Positions 52,642-61,279 are shown, numbered from the stretch's first letter. The stretch: DNA of 64,000 bases from Chitinophaga vietnamensis (GCF_902167635.1 NZ_CABHMS010000003.1:310001-374000), one strand, 5' to 3'. Numbers and translations are program-made. Notes: a model not told the origin generated them from the letters alone.

Positions 52642-52801
52642 CTCATGATTATATGATTTAAAGGATTAGCGGGATTTTCGAATTTATGGATTTACGGATT
52701 TCTTGATTTAAGGGATACTTCAGTTTCCTGCAAATCAAGAAATCCGTAAATCCATAAATTCGAAAATCCCGCTAATCCTTTAAATCATATAATCATGAGC
52801 T
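52640..52801. repeat. 162-nt perfect palindrome with 70-nt arms, hybrid of both repeat modules
   Basis: Arms 52640-52709 and 52732-52801 are perfectly complementary over 70 nt with a 22-nt loop. The outer third carries the GGATT module (GATTTAAAGGATTAGCGGGA) seen at 41752 and 44865. The inner third carries TTTATGGATTTACGGATTT, the octamer module seen at 34053 and 38740. It lies between convergent genes and starts within the SusD stop codon. Confidence 0.95.
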
Positions 52802-52804
52802 GAA

Positions 52805-53233
52805 TTATCCTTCGAGGAATTTCTTCAAAGATACGCCCAGGATGCTGTTCCAGCCTTCGTTGAAGCTGGTGGGGGCGAAAGCCGGATCGGTAGCGCCGGG
52901 GAAGGATTCCAGCCCGTAGTGGGAGAGTTTGAGGCGGGTGCCGTTGCCTTCGGGGAAAAGCTCGAATGTAACGAGCGAATCGCCGGGATAGTCCCGGTAG
53001 CGCCAGGTGTAGGACAGCTTTTGGCCGGGCACCACTTCCGTTACTTTACAGTGGTGTACGTATTGTTTGTTTTTGTCGCCGGCGGTAAATTCAAATTCAA
53101 AGCCTACCTCTGCTTTGAAGTCGGCGATCTGGAAATACCATTGTTTCATTTGGGCATTGTCGGTGATGGCTTGCCATACTTTGCTGACGGGCACATGGTA
53201 CACCCTTTCTACTACAAGAGGTTCCTTGGTCAT
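52805..53233 (-). CDS. SRPBCC (AHSA1/START-like) domain protein
   Basis: The 142-residue protein has the AHSA1-like helix-grip fold (VERVYHVPVSKVWQAITDNA, VVPGQKLSYTWRYRDYPGDS, GWNSILGVSLKKFL). These proteins bind hydrophobic ligands; no ligand is known. It follows an ArsR gene by 20 nt on the same strand, a common ArsR-SRPBCC operon type. Confidence 0.88.
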   Translation of the reverse strand: MTKEPLVVERVYHVPVSKVWQAITDNAQMKQWYFQIADFKAEVGFEFEFTAGDKNKQYVHHCKVTEVVPGQKLSYTWRYRDYPGDSLVTFELFPEGNGTRLKLSHYGLESFPGATDPAFAPTSFNEGWNSILGVSLKKFLEG

Positions 53234-53253
53234 ATTACTATGTTTTTTAGAGG

Positions 53254-53589
53254 TTATTTTTTCTTTTTACGTGCAGTCTTTCGCTCTTCCTGTTCCAGGA
53301 ATTGGCCTAATGCATCGAGCTTTTGTGTCCAGAAGTCGCGGTATTTTTCTGTCCAGTCTGATACTTGTTTGAGTTGTTGAAGATCGGCGCGGCAGTAGCG
53401 TTCGCGGCCCTGTTGCGTGATGATGATGAGGCCGCACTCCGTCAGGATGCGGACGTGTTTGGAGATCGCCGGCCGGCTGATATCGAAATTATCGGCGATG
53501 CTGTTCAGGTTGAGGGAATGATGGGCCAGTAGTTCGATGATCTCACGACGGGTGGGATCGGCGATGGCCTGAAATACGTCTCTTCTCAT
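53254..53589 (-). CDS. ArsR-family transcriptional regulator
   Basis: The 111-residue winged-helix protein shows VFQAIADPTRREIIELLAHH, then FDISRPAISKHVRILTECGL, typical of the metal-independent ArsR group that travels with SRPBCC proteins. It lacks the CxC motif of arsenic sensors. A duplicated palindromic operator lies directly upstream, so autoregulation of the ArsR-SRPBCC operon is likely. Confidence 0.9.
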   Translation of the reverse strand: MRRDVFQAIADPTRREIIELLAHHSLNLNSIADNFDISRPAISKHVRILTECGLIIITQQGRERYCRADLQQLKQVSDWTEKYRDFWTQKLDALGQFLEQEERKTARKKKK

Positions 53590-53603
53590 AGAAAATAATT
53601 ATG

Positions 53604-53645
53604 TAACCAACTGGTTACAAATATAGGAAACCAGTTGGTTACAAA
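53604..53645. promoter_or_regulatory. two copies of a palindromic ArsR operator
   Basis: TGTAACCAACTGGTTACA (53604-53621) is a palindrome with 8-bp arms. A second, inverted and slightly diverged copy, GGAAACCAGTTGGTTACA, lies at 53628-53645. They begin 15 nt before the ArsR start codon and end 25 nt from the fabF 3' end. Confidence 0.7.
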
Positions 53646-53669
53646 AAATTTTTTTTCTTCAGGGAGAGA

Positions 53670-54911
53670 TCAGATTTTCCGGAACACTATAATACCATTG
53701 TGACCACCGAAGCCGAAAGTGTTACTCATGGCCACTTTCACAGGATGTTCCATGGCCTGTCCGAAAATGATCTGCAAGCCGGCAGGCAAGCCCGGATCAG
53801 GTTGGGTAGTATTGATCGTAGGAGGGATGATGCCTGTTTCGATGCTTTTGATGCAGGCGATCGCTTCTATGGCGCCGGCGGCGCCAAGCAGATGGCCGGT
53901 CATGGATTTGGTAGCGCTGATATATAACGGTGACGCCCCTACGCCGAAAAGTTTCGCGATGGCCGTCGTTTCACTGAGATCGCCCACTGGCGTAGAAGTA
54001 GCGTGCGCATTGAGATAGTCCACTTCTTCCTTGTTGATGCCGGCATCGGCGAGGGCCAGCTGCATGGCTTTCCAGGCGCCGAGCCCTTCAGGATGTGTGG
54101 CAGTCATGTGATAGGCATCGGCAGTCATAGCGGCGCCGGCCAGTTCGGCATAGATATGTGCGCCGCGGGCTTTGGCATGCTCATATTCTTCCAGTACGAG
54201 TGCGCCGGCGCCTTCGCCCATCACGAAGCCGTCGCGGGCCGTATCGAAGGGGCGGGAGGCGGCCGCGGGATCGTCATTGCGGACGGACATAGCCTTCATG
54301 GCGCAGAAGCCGCCGACGGAAGCCGCAGTGATCGGCGCTTCCGAGCCGCCGCTGATCATCACCTTCGCCTTACCCAAACGGATATACGTTAATGCATCCA
54401 TCAACGCCGTGTTGGAAGTAGCGCAGGCAGATACGGTGGTATAGTTGATGCCCATCAGGCCATATTTAATGGAGATCATGCCGGAGGCCATATTGGTGAT
54501 GAGCTTGGGCACAAAGTAGGGGCTGAAGCGTGGCTGGCCATCGCCTTTGGCGTATTCAGTTACCTGCTCTTCAAAGGTGAGCATGCCGCCCTGTCCGGAG
54601 CCCCAGATCACGCCGGTATCAAATGGGTCCATCTGGCTGAAGTCGATCCCGGAATCTTTGATGGCCTGGTCAGCCGCCACCAGCGCATATTGCGTGAAGG
54701 GATCGGTTTTGCGGACATCGGCCTTGTCGAGATGCGCGGCGGCATCAAAATTTTTGAGCTCACAGGCAAACTGCGTACGGAAGCGGGACGCATCGAAATG
54801 TGTAATGCGCGCCGCGCCGCTAACGCCGCCTACCAGCTGCTGCCAGAAGGTGGCAACATCGTTGCCAATAGGTGTAACGGCGCCCAGGCCGGTGATCACA
54901 ACTCTTTTCAT
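53670..54911 (-). CDS. fabF: beta-ketoacyl-ACP synthase II
   Basis: The 413-residue protein of normal KAS II length has the Cys-His-His triad: Cys in VSACATSNTALMDAL, His in NAHATSTPVGD and His in SMTGHLLGAAG. It condenses malonyl-ACP with acyl-ACP in fatty acid elongation. It stands apart from acpP and other fab genes, directly after a TetR gene (11-nt gap), so it may be an accessory copy for a special lipid under TetR control, not the housekeeping enzyme. Confidence 0.93.
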   Translation of the reverse strand: MKRVVITGLGAVTPIGNDVATFWQQLVGGVSGAARITHFDASRFRTQFACELKNFDAAAHLDKADVRKTDPFTQYALVAADQAIKDSGIDFSQMDPFDTGVIWGSGQGGMLTFEEQVTEYAKGDGQPRFSPYFVPKLITNMASGMISIKYGLMGINYTTVSACATSNTALMDALTYIRLGKAKVMISGGSEAPITAASVGGFCAMKAMSVRNDDPAAASRPFDTARDGFVMGEGAGALVLEEYEHAKARGAHIYAELAGAAMTADAYHMTATHPEGLGAWKAMQLALADAGINKEEVDYLNAHATSTPVGDLSETTAIAKLFGVGASPLYISATKSMTGHLLGAAGAIEAIACIKSIETGIIPPTINTTQPDPGLPAGLQIIFGQAMEHPVKVAMSNTFGFGGHNGIIVFRKI

Positions 54912-54922
54912 GGAATGTTACT

Positions 54923-55477
54923 TTATGGTTTCAGGTCCTGCATCAGCTGCTTGCTGATGCGGTCAAATACTTGCGTGCCAAGCACCCGCGAGAGGATCAG
55001 CGAAGATTGCAGGTTGGTGATGATCAGCAGGGCGCGATCATATGGGTCGCCATCGAAATGGAAACGTTTGTGCTTGCGCCCTTTCTTCAAACAATCACTT
55101 AACCACTCCAATATATTGTTGCCCATGGTTTGCACTTTCTCCTGCATTGGCGCTGGCAGCGTTTCATAATCCGGCGCCAGCGATCCCATCAAACAAATGT
55201 TCCCTTTTTTACAATGGCTGCCGAATACCTCGAATAGTTTTAATAGTTGTTTGTCTTCAGGCAATTGCTTCCATTGGGCCGTCTGCGCCAGGAATTTACC
55301 GATCTCGCGATCGATCACGCCAATGCCCAGATCGGCTTTGGCGGGAAAGTGATAATGCACCGCGGCGTTCTTTATTTCCAGTGGTTCAGACAGGTCTTTA
55401 TAACTGAAGGCGTTGAAGCCCCGCGTACGCACCAGGCCGTCGGCCAGGGCAATGATCTTCTCTCTTGTTGCTGACAT
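54923..55477 (-). CDS. TetR-family transcriptional regulator
   Basis: The product has about 184 residues; ATG 55477 (MSATREKIIALADGL) fits the family start, and the frame open to 55558 has no features. The HTH is RTRGFNAFSYKDLSEPLEIK, and the ligand domain includes FEVFGSHCKKGNICLMGSLA. A palindrome is 13 nt upstream of the start. It is followed by fabF on the same strand and probably controls both genes. Confidence 0.88.
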   Translation of the reverse strand: MSATREKIIALADGLVRTRGFNAFSYKDLSEPLEIKNAAVHYHFPAKADLGIGVIDREIGKFLAQTAQWKQLPEDKQLLKLFEVFGSHCKKGNICLMGSLAPDYETLPAPMQEKVQTMGNNILEWLSDCLKKGRKHKRFHFDGDPYDRALLIITNLQSSLILSRVLGTQVFDRISKQLMQDLKP

Positions 55478-55490
55478 AACGATGCAAATA

Positions 55491-55510
55491 TACTTACTTG
55501 GTAGTAAGTA
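55491..55510. promoter_or_regulatory. candidate TetR operator
   Basis: TACTTACTTGGTAGTAAGTA has perfect 8-bp arms around a 4-nt centre and lies 13 nt before the TetR start codon. This is typical for TetR autoregulation. Confidence 0.7.
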
Positions 55511-55651
55511 AGCAAAAATAAAACAGCAGAAGGATATCTCCGTACAATCAACGGTCACGTCTATACTAAAATGTTAAAATTCCTGTTGGAAAAGGTTTTC
55601 GCCATCATATTTGGCTATCTTCATTCCAGCTGATCAGTAGCCGTCATCATC

Positions 55652-56431
55652 ATGTTTAGCGCCATCACCAGAATCGCTGCCATCGCCGTTTTCCCGTTTT
55701 GCATGCTTTGCAGCGAAACGCTATCTGCACAACATCTTTTATCTGGAAAAGTTGCCGGTAATCTTGACGAAGTATTACAAAGCGTGACGGTGCGGAATAC
55801 CACCCGCGGCAAAGTTGTGCTCACGGATGCGGAAGGCCGTTTTTCGATTAGCTGTCGTGCCGGCGATACATTGCTTTTCTCTATGATCGGTTATCGCGCC
55901 CAACGGTTGCAGGTGAGTGGAGAGTTGTTCAGCCTGCCCTCATTAAACATCACCCTGAACAGCGAAACAATCACCTTGCAGCAGCAATTGGTACGCGGCT
56001 CCAACTACAAGCGCGATTCGCTGCGTATGCGGGAAGAATACAAATCCCTCTTCCGGAAACGCCCGCCGATTCTGAAACTGCCTAAACTGGATTCATTGCG
56101 CCAAAACCCGCTCGGGCAGCTGGATATGATCAGGATAGAGCTGGATGCTCATGCTATTGCAGAGGCTTTATCTTTCGGGAAGAACGCCCGCCGCAAACGT
56201 TTCCGTGAACGTTTCCTGATGGCGGAAGAAGAGCGCTTTATCCGGTATTACTATGATTCCGCCACGGTGAGCAAACTTACATGCCTGCATGGCGATAGCC
56301 TTCACTATTTCATGGAACGTTATGCGCCGCCACCTTCGCTGTTGCAAAACAGTGCGCAATACGACCTGATGGTTTTTATAAAAAGCGCTTATCAGCAATA
56401 TCTCGATAGCCTTCAGCGTTTGAAGAGATAA
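55652..56431 (+). CDS. carboxypeptidase-like regulatory domain (CarboxypepD_reg) protein
   Basis: The 259-residue exported protein has a signal peptide (IAAIAVFPFCMLCSETLSAQ) and an N-terminal CarboxypepD_reg_2 domain (about 25-110; GKVAGNLDEVLQSVTVRNTT, LFSMIGYRAQRLQV). The C-terminal part is helical and rich in Arg and Tyr (LRMREEYKSLFRKRPPILKL). Similar proteins are widespread in Bacteroidota without a defined function. It overlaps no gene and lies 9 nt before the serine hydrolase gene, so they probably form an operon. Confidence 0.75.
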   Translation: MFSAITRIAAIAVFPFCMLCSETLSAQHLLSGKVAGNLDEVLQSVTVRNTTRGKVVLTDAEGRFSISCRAGDTLLFSMIGYRAQRLQVSGELFSLPSLNITLNSETITLQQQLVRGSNYKRDSLRMREEYKSLFRKRPPILKLPKLDSLRQNPLGQLDMIRIELDAHAIAEALSFGKNARRKRFRERFLMAEEERFIRYYYDSATVSKLTCLHGDSLHYFMERYAPPPSLLQNSAQYDLMVFIKSAYQQYLDSLQRLKR

Positions 56432-56440
56432 TTATCTGTC

Positions 56441-57499
56441 GTGATGAAAAAAATGCTGATCCCTATCTTGTTTTTCCTGCTGGTATCCTGCACAAAGAAA
56501 AATGACCTTCCCGGTTCACAAACCTCCCTGGATTTCAGCGCCGTAGATACGGTGTTGAATGATTCGGTGCCGCTGCGCTTCAGCGGCCGCTGTTATGCGC
56601 TGATACATGTGAACGGACAAACGGTGTACAGTAAAAGCTATGGCGGCTATGATGGAAACACGCGCGTGCTGGTTGCCTCCTGTTCTAAATGGTTGTCGGC
56701 CGCCGTGGTCATGCGTTTGGTGGACGAGGGAACATTACGGCTCTCCGATACGGTGGGCAAATTCCTGCCATTGTTTACGAGTTATCATAAAGGTAATATC
56801 ACCATTGCGCAGCTGATGTCGCATACATCGGGCTTTCCGGGTAACTCTTCCCAGGGATATGAATCCGATCCCTTGCTAACGTTGTCGCTGGCGGCAGACC
56901 TGATCGCTAAAAATGTAGCGTTGATCAATCCGCCGGGTACCGCATTTTATTATGGCGGCGTGAGTATGCAGGTGGCAGGCCGCATCTGCGAAGTGGCGAC
57001 TGGCAAGAGCTGGGGCGCACTTGCAGCGGAAAAGATCTTCACGCCCTGCGGCATGACCAATACCGATTACGGCCTCTCCGCCAATCCGCTCATCGCCGGC
57101 GGCGGGAGGAGCACTGCTAATGATTATATCCGTTTTCTGGATATGCTGGCCAACAGGGGAGTGGCAACAAATGGTACGCGCGTATTGAGCAGCGCTGCTG
57201 TGGATGCAATGGAACAAAGCCAGACAGCCCATGTGCGGGTGGACTATTCCCCTTACCCTTTGGCATTGCTGCCTACACTTCCCAACTTCTACGGCATCGG
57301 CAACTGGCGCGATCTTGCCGCCACTAACGACGCCATAGTAGAAAGCTGCAGCCCTGGCGCTTTTGGTACGCATCCCTGGATCAACTACAATAAAAAGATA
57401 ACAGGCATCCTGCTTACACTGCTGCCGGCAAATAACGAGGGCGCCACTGTGGGCGCCTCTCTGAAAGTTCGCAGTCTTGCAAGAAATATCGTTCCGTAA
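56441..57499 (+). CDS. serine hydrolase lipoprotein (class C beta-lactamase/DD-peptidase fold)
   Basis: The 352-residue protein has an SPII signal (LFFLLVSCTKKND). The catalytic SxxK is SCSK in LVASCSKWLSAAVVMRL. The YxN position appears as YYGGVS, so the family's Asn is absent or replaced. Other blocks are LMSHTSGFPG and ANDYIRFLDMLANRG. Such proteins act as esterases, D-aminopeptidases or are inactive; a true beta-lactamase is less likely. It is probably in an operon with the CarboxypepD_reg gene and is tail-to-tail with the haemoglobin gene (1-nt gap). Confidence 0.82.
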   Translation: MMKKMLIPILFFLLVSCTKKNDLPGSQTSLDFSAVDTVLNDSVPLRFSGRCYALIHVNGQTVYSKSYGGYDGNTRVLVASCSKWLSAAVVMRLVDEGTLRLSDTVGKFLPLFTSYHKGNITIAQLMSHTSGFPGNSSQGYESDPLLTLSLAADLIAKNVALINPPGTAFYYGGVSMQVAGRICEVATGKSWGALAAEKIFTPCGMTNTDYGLSANPLIAGGGRSTANDYIRFLDMLANRGVATNGTRVLSSAAVDAMEQSQTAHVRVDYSPYPLALLPTLPNFYGIGNWRDLAATNDAIVESCSPGAFGTHPWINYNKKITGILLTLLPANNEGATVGASLKVRSLARNIVP

Positions 57500-57500
57500 A

Positions 57501-57980
57501 TCATCCCTGGTATGGGCCGCCGGTTTCGCCCCAGCCCCATTTGGGCATGGGTTCGTCTTTGCCGATCGGGTTTTCATCTGCCTGTGAATTGATCACCGCA
57601 ATGCGGCTGCCCCATTCCAGGTAACCTACAAATGCAGAACGGAATTCCGGATCGCTGGCCATGCCGGTTTCGTCGGCCGCATCCAGCAACAGATCAATCC
57701 AGCGGCGGCGCATCTGCTCCGTGAGATGCTTGCCGAGATGATGATGTACCATCGTGGCATGACTGCCGCCATCTTCGCCAGTGTAGCGTTTGTCGCCCCC
57801 GAACACCTCGCCGATGAAATGCGCAACATGCCGGGCATGGTCCGGCGACATATGCGCAAATACCGGCCCTATCAATTCATCTTTCAAAACTTTATCGTAG
57901 AAATGACGGGTGAGCTTCTCCAGCGCTTCCCCGCCGCCAGCCCATTCATACAGGGTGGGCGTCTTTTTTTCTTCAGACAT
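57501..57980 (-). CDS. group II truncated haemoglobin
   Basis: The product has 159 residues; ATG 57980 (MSEEKKTPTLYEWAGGGEAL) is chosen over the longer frame. The globin begins LTRHFYDKVLKDELIGPVFA. The proximal His region is ATMVHHHLGKHLTEQMRRRW, and the G-helix WIDLLLDAADE follows. Group II globins bind O2 or NO and serve in NO detoxification or electron transfer. It stands alone. Confidence 0.85.
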   Translation of the reverse strand: MSEEKKTPTLYEWAGGGEALEKLTRHFYDKVLKDELIGPVFAHMSPDHARHVAHFIGEVFGGDKRYTGEDGGSHATMVHHHLGKHLTEQMRRRWIDLLLDAADETGMASDPEFRSAFVGYLEWGSRIAVINSQADENPIGKDEPMPKWGWGETGGPYQG

Positions 57981-58038
57981 GGCATTGGTTTTCTGATCTT
58001 GAATGTACAATTTCTCCTTCATCTCCCGTAAAAAAATA

Positions 58039-58057
58039 TAGTTGACAAAATCAACTA
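58039..58057. promoter_or_regulatory. candidate MarR operator
   Basis: TAGTTGA-CAAAA-TCAACTA has 7-bp perfect arms and lies 19 nt before the MarR start codon at 58077, in the region divergent from the haemoglobin gene. The form is typical of MarR sites. Confidence 0.65.
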
Positions 58058-58076
58058 ATTAAAATATCTTCGCTGT

Positions 58077-58505
58077 ATGAATACCCGACAGATAGGCCAG
58101 GTGAGGGCCTTTAACCGTTTCTACACCAATGTGATCGGCCTGCTCAATCATTACCTGCTCCGCGGCCATTATTCCCTGCCGGAAGTGCGGGTAATGTATG
58201 AGATCACCCACCAGCGCAACTGCACCGCTAAAAGCATCACCGAAACTTTCGACATCGACAAGGGCTACCTGAGCCGCGTGCTGCTCAAATTGCAGAAGGC
58301 GCGCCTCATCACTACCCGGCCATCGCCGGAAGACGGCCGCTCCCTCATTCTGCAAATGACCGCACAGGGTGCTAAAGAATTTCATGAGTTGGAATGCCTT
58401 GCCAACGATCAGATCAAAGGACTGGTAAAAGGGCTTCGTAAAGAAGAGAAAGACGAACTAGTATATCATATGCAGGCTATTGAACGTATCCTGTCTAAAA
58501 AATAA
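58077..58505 (+). CDS. MarR-family transcriptional regulator
   Basis: The 142-residue winged-helix protein shows EVRVMYEITHQRNCTAKSIT, then FDIDKGYLSRVLLKLQKARL and the wing TTRPSPEDGRSLILQMTAQG. A palindrome lies directly upstream. A GNAT acetyltransferase gene starts 7 nt after its stop codon, giving a two-gene version of the fused protein at 40798. Confidence 0.9.
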   Translation: MNTRQIGQVRAFNRFYTNVIGLLNHYLLRGHYSLPEVRVMYEITHQRNCTAKSITETFDIDKGYLSRVLLKLQKARLITTRPSPEDGRSLILQMTAQGAKEFHELECLANDQIKGLVKGLRKEEKDELVYHMQAIERILSKK

Positions 58506-58512
58506 AAATACC

Positions 58513-59022
58513 ATGCAACTCAGCGATATCAGCATCAGGACTACGCTCCAATCCGGCGACCTGGGCTATATGGTCTATCGCCACGCGGTACTCTATCACC
58601 GCGAATATGGCTACGGCCTCTCCTTTGAAAGTTATGTTGCCAAAGGCCTGAACGAGTTTTATGAACAATACGACCCTTCACAAGACCGTATCTGGATAGC
58701 CGAACACAATGGCAATATTGTAGGCACGCTAGCACTCATGCACCGCCCCGGCAATGCCGCGCAGCTGCGCTACTTCCTGATAGAGCCCGCCTATCGCGGC
58801 GTTGGACTGGGCCGCGAGATGATGGCCCTGTTCATGGCCTGCTTTAAAGAAAGAAAATATACATCTGCCTACCTCTGGACTTCAGAAGAGCAGGAAACTG
58901 CCGCTTCCATCTACCTCCGCAATGGCTTCCAGCTCGCCGAAGAGGTAGATTCCACCTTATTCGGAAAGCCGCTGAAGGAGCGGAGGTATGAGTTAGCCAT
59001 CGCTCAGGATGATGTTGGTTGA
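58513..59022 (+). CDS. GNAT-family N-acetyltransferase
   Basis: The product has 169 residues from ATG 58513 (MQLSDISIRTTLQSGD). The acetyl-CoA binding core is YRGVGLGREMMALFMACFKE, preceded by TLALMHRPGNAAQLRYFLIE. The substrate is unknown. It is translationally close to the MarR gene and most likely under its control; the pair probably arose from, or gave rise to, the fused MarR-GNAT type. Confidence 0.9.
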   Translation: MQLSDISIRTTLQSGDLGYMVYRHAVLYHREYGYGLSFESYVAKGLNEFYEQYDPSQDRIWIAEHNGNIVGTLALMHRPGNAAQLRYFLIEPAYRGVGLGREMMALFMACFKERKYTSAYLWTSEEQETAASIYLRNGFQLAEEVDSTLFGKPLKERRYELAIAQDDVG

Positions 59023-59030
59023 AAGGATGA

Positions 59031-59654
59031 TCAGGATTTCCTCGTCAGCTTATACCGCAGGTGTGTGGTGAGTTCCGAGGGTATTACTTCTACAATTTGA
59101 ATATCGTATTTGTCTTTGTCCATGCCTTCAAACAGCCGGATGCCACTGCCTAAGAAAAGCGGCGCAATGTGGATGAAAAATTCGTCGATAAGTCCTGCGT
59201 TGAGAAACTGCTGAATGGTATTAGCGCCGCCTTGTATTCTGATGTCTTTTCCTTTGGCTGATTGTTTCGCTTTTTCCAATGCGCTTTCAATGCCGTCGTT
59301 GATGAAGTAAAAAGTGGTGGTTCCTTTTTGCACCCAGGGCTCCCGCTTTTCGTGCGTCAGCACGTAAACATCTGCCTTGTACAGGTCTTCCGCCCAATGT
59401 ACTTCACCTTCTTCAAACATTCGTTTGCCCATGATGTAAGCGCCTGTTCTGGCAAATACGTCATCGATCAATTTGCTGTCTGTGCCATATTCTTCACCGC
59501 CCTCCATATTGATGTTTTTCCAAAATGCTTTTTGTTTATACATCCAGTTATGAATGGCGGGCCCATTGGTGCCAATCGGATTACTTGGGCTTCTGTTATC
59601 ACCTGCGAAAAAGCCATCCAGTGATATGCCGCTGTCAAAGATAATTTTGCTCAT
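59031..59654 (-). CDS. RibD C-terminal/dihydrofolate reductase-like protein
   Basis: The 207-residue protein begins with the RibD_C pattern (KIIFDSGISLDGFFAGDNRS) and contains AYIMGKRMFEEGEVHW and IRIQGGANTIQQFLNAGLID, the NADPH-site block. These stand-alone homologues in Bacteroidota are of unknown function, and neither riboflavin nor folate genes are near. It converges with the GNAT gene. Confidence 0.88.
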   Translation of the reverse strand: MSKIIFDSGISLDGFFAGDNRSPSNPIGTNGPAIHNWMYKQKAFWKNINMEGGEEYGTDSKLIDDVFARTGAYIMGKRMFEEGEVHWAEDLYKADVYVLTHEKREPWVQKGTTTFYFINDGIESALEKAKQSAKGKDIRIQGGANTIQQFLNAGLIDEFFIHIAPLFLGSGIRLFEGMDKDKYDIQIVEVIPSELTTHLRYKLTRKS

Positions 59655-59701
59655 ATTTTTGTGTTTTTTGGATCAGGACTTTTATCGTATATACTATACC
59701 G

Positions 59702-61279
59702 TTAGTGAATGTTTTTCAGGAGATAGTGTTGTGCTACCTGCACAAATGCCTGCACCTGCGCATCCTGCCAGCTGGCGTCCCGCTTCATTTCTGTGGCCAT
59801 CAGTGAAGCCACGGCGGGCGCCATGTCGATGGCGGCCTGCGCATCGAGGAAGAGGGCGCGTAAACGCCGTGCCAGCACATCTTCCACGGTTTCTGCCATC
59901 TCATAACGTACGGCCCATATCACCTGCGCTTTGATATAAGGCAGCCGCGGATGCAGCTGCTGGCCCATTTCCGGGAACAGGGAGATGTAAGCCTGTAAGA
60001 GCGGCGCATCGCTGCCATACACGTCCAGCGGCGCTTCGCCGGATGCTTGTTGCTGGTATCCGTGAATATGCAAAGTTTTCGTTTGACAAGGCGCCTGTTC
60101 AAGGCCGCCGGTGATGATGGCCTGTGCTACGGTGTCTTCGGCCATCCTGCGGAAGGTGGTCCATTTGCCGCCGGTGATGGTGATGAGGCCCGATGGGGCT
60201 ACAATGATCTTGTGACTGCGGGATATTTCTTTGGTGCTGCCGGTATCTTTTTGTGGCGCTGCCAGTGGCCGCAGTCCGGCAAACACACTCAGTACATCGC
60301 TGCGCAGTGGCGGCTTTGAAAGGTATTGCCCGGCTGTGCTGAGGATGAAGTTGATCTCTTCTTCCAGCGCTACCGGTTCCAGGCTATGCGTTTCCAGCGG
60401 TGTATCGGTGGTGCCAACGATTACTTTATTGTGCCAGGGCACGGCGAACAACACGCGGCCGTCGGCCGTTTTAGGGATCATGATGGCGCTCCGGCTTTGC
60501 AGGAAGCCGGGATCGAGCACTACGTGTACGCCCTGACTGGGCCGCACCAGGTTGCGTGCGGCGGGATTGTCGAGTTGCAGGATCTCATCTACAAAAACGC
60601 CGGTGGCATTGATGACCACTTTGGCATTGAGCTGAAATGTTTCGCCGGAGAGGAGATCCTGTGCCTGTACGCCGCTGACTTTATTGGCGGCATTCTTCAG
60701 CAGGCCGTTCACCTTAAAATAGTTGAGCAGCACAGCGCCATGCTCCGCGGCCGTTTGCGCGATGTTGATGGCGAGGCGAGCATCGTCGAATTGTCCGTCG
60801 TGATACACGATGCCGCCTTTCAATCCTTCCTGTTGTATGGTAGGCAAACGTTTGATCACTTCCTGTTTGCTGATGTGATGCGAAGGGCCCAGGCTTAATT
60901 TGCCTGACAGCATATCATATATTTTCAATCCAATCGTATAGAAAGGCCCTTGCCACCAGCGGTATTGCGGGATCACGAATTGCTGGTTATGGGCGAGGTG
61001 CGGGGCATTGGCGAGTAGCAGCCCTCTTTCGTATAGGGCTTCCCGTACGAGGGCGATATCGCCTTGCGCGAGATATCGCACGCCGCCATGTACCAGTTTG
61101 GTGGCGCGACTGGAAGTGCCTTTGGCAAAATCCGCCTGCTCCAGCAAGATAGTTTTATAACCCCTGGTAGCAGCATCCATGGCGATGCCCAGGCCGGTGG
61201 CGCCGCCGCCGATGATAATAAGGTCCCAGCGCTGGTTTTCTGCTGCCTTTAATTGTGCGATAGAGTCTATTCTCTTCAC
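59702..61279 (-). CDS. glpD: aerobic glycerol-3-phosphate dehydrogenase
   Basis: The product has 525 residues from GTG 61279, which places the FAD motif LIIIGGGATGLGIAMDAATR near residue 18 as usual; a TTG at 61315 gives 12 more residues. Other family blocks are FAKGTSSRATKLVHGGVRYL and ITGGKWTTFRRMAEDTV. The C-terminal GlpD domain covers about residues 395-515. It oxidises glycerol-3-phosphate to dihydroxyacetone phosphate and passes electrons to the quinone pool at the inner membrane. A DeoR regulator is divergent; no glpK or glpF is nearby. Confidence 0.93.
   Translation of the reverse strand: MKRIDSIAQLKAAENQRWDLIIIGGGATGLGIAMDAATRGYKTILLEQADFAKGTSSRATKLVHGGVRYLAQGDIALVREALYERGLLLANAPHLAHNQQFVIPQYRWWQGPFYTIGLKIYDMLSGKLSLGPSHHISKQEVIKRLPTIQQEGLKGGIVYHDGQFDDARLAINIAQTAAEHGAVLLNYFKVNGLLKNAANKVSGVQAQDLLSGETFQLNAKVVINATGVFVDEILQLDNPAARNLVRPSQGVHVVLDPGFLQSRSAIMIPKTADGRVLFAVPWHNKVIVGTTDTPLETHSLEPVALEEEINFILSTAGQYLSKPPLRSDVLSVFAGLRPLAAPQKDTGSTKEISRSHKIIVAPSGLITITGGKWTTFRRMAEDTVAQAIITGGLEQAPCQTKTLHIHGYQQQASGEAPLDVYGSDAPLLQAYISLFPEMGQQLHPRLPYIKAQVIWAVRYEMAETVEDVLARRLRALFLDAQAAIDMAPAVASLMATEMKRDASWQDAQVQAFVQVAQHYLLKNIH

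Noticed and set aside
52640-52801. Insertion sequence or MITE with terminal inverted repeats
   Set aside because: The arms make up nearly the whole element, there is no target-site duplication visible, and the arms are built of repeat modules; I treat it as a palindromic repeat.
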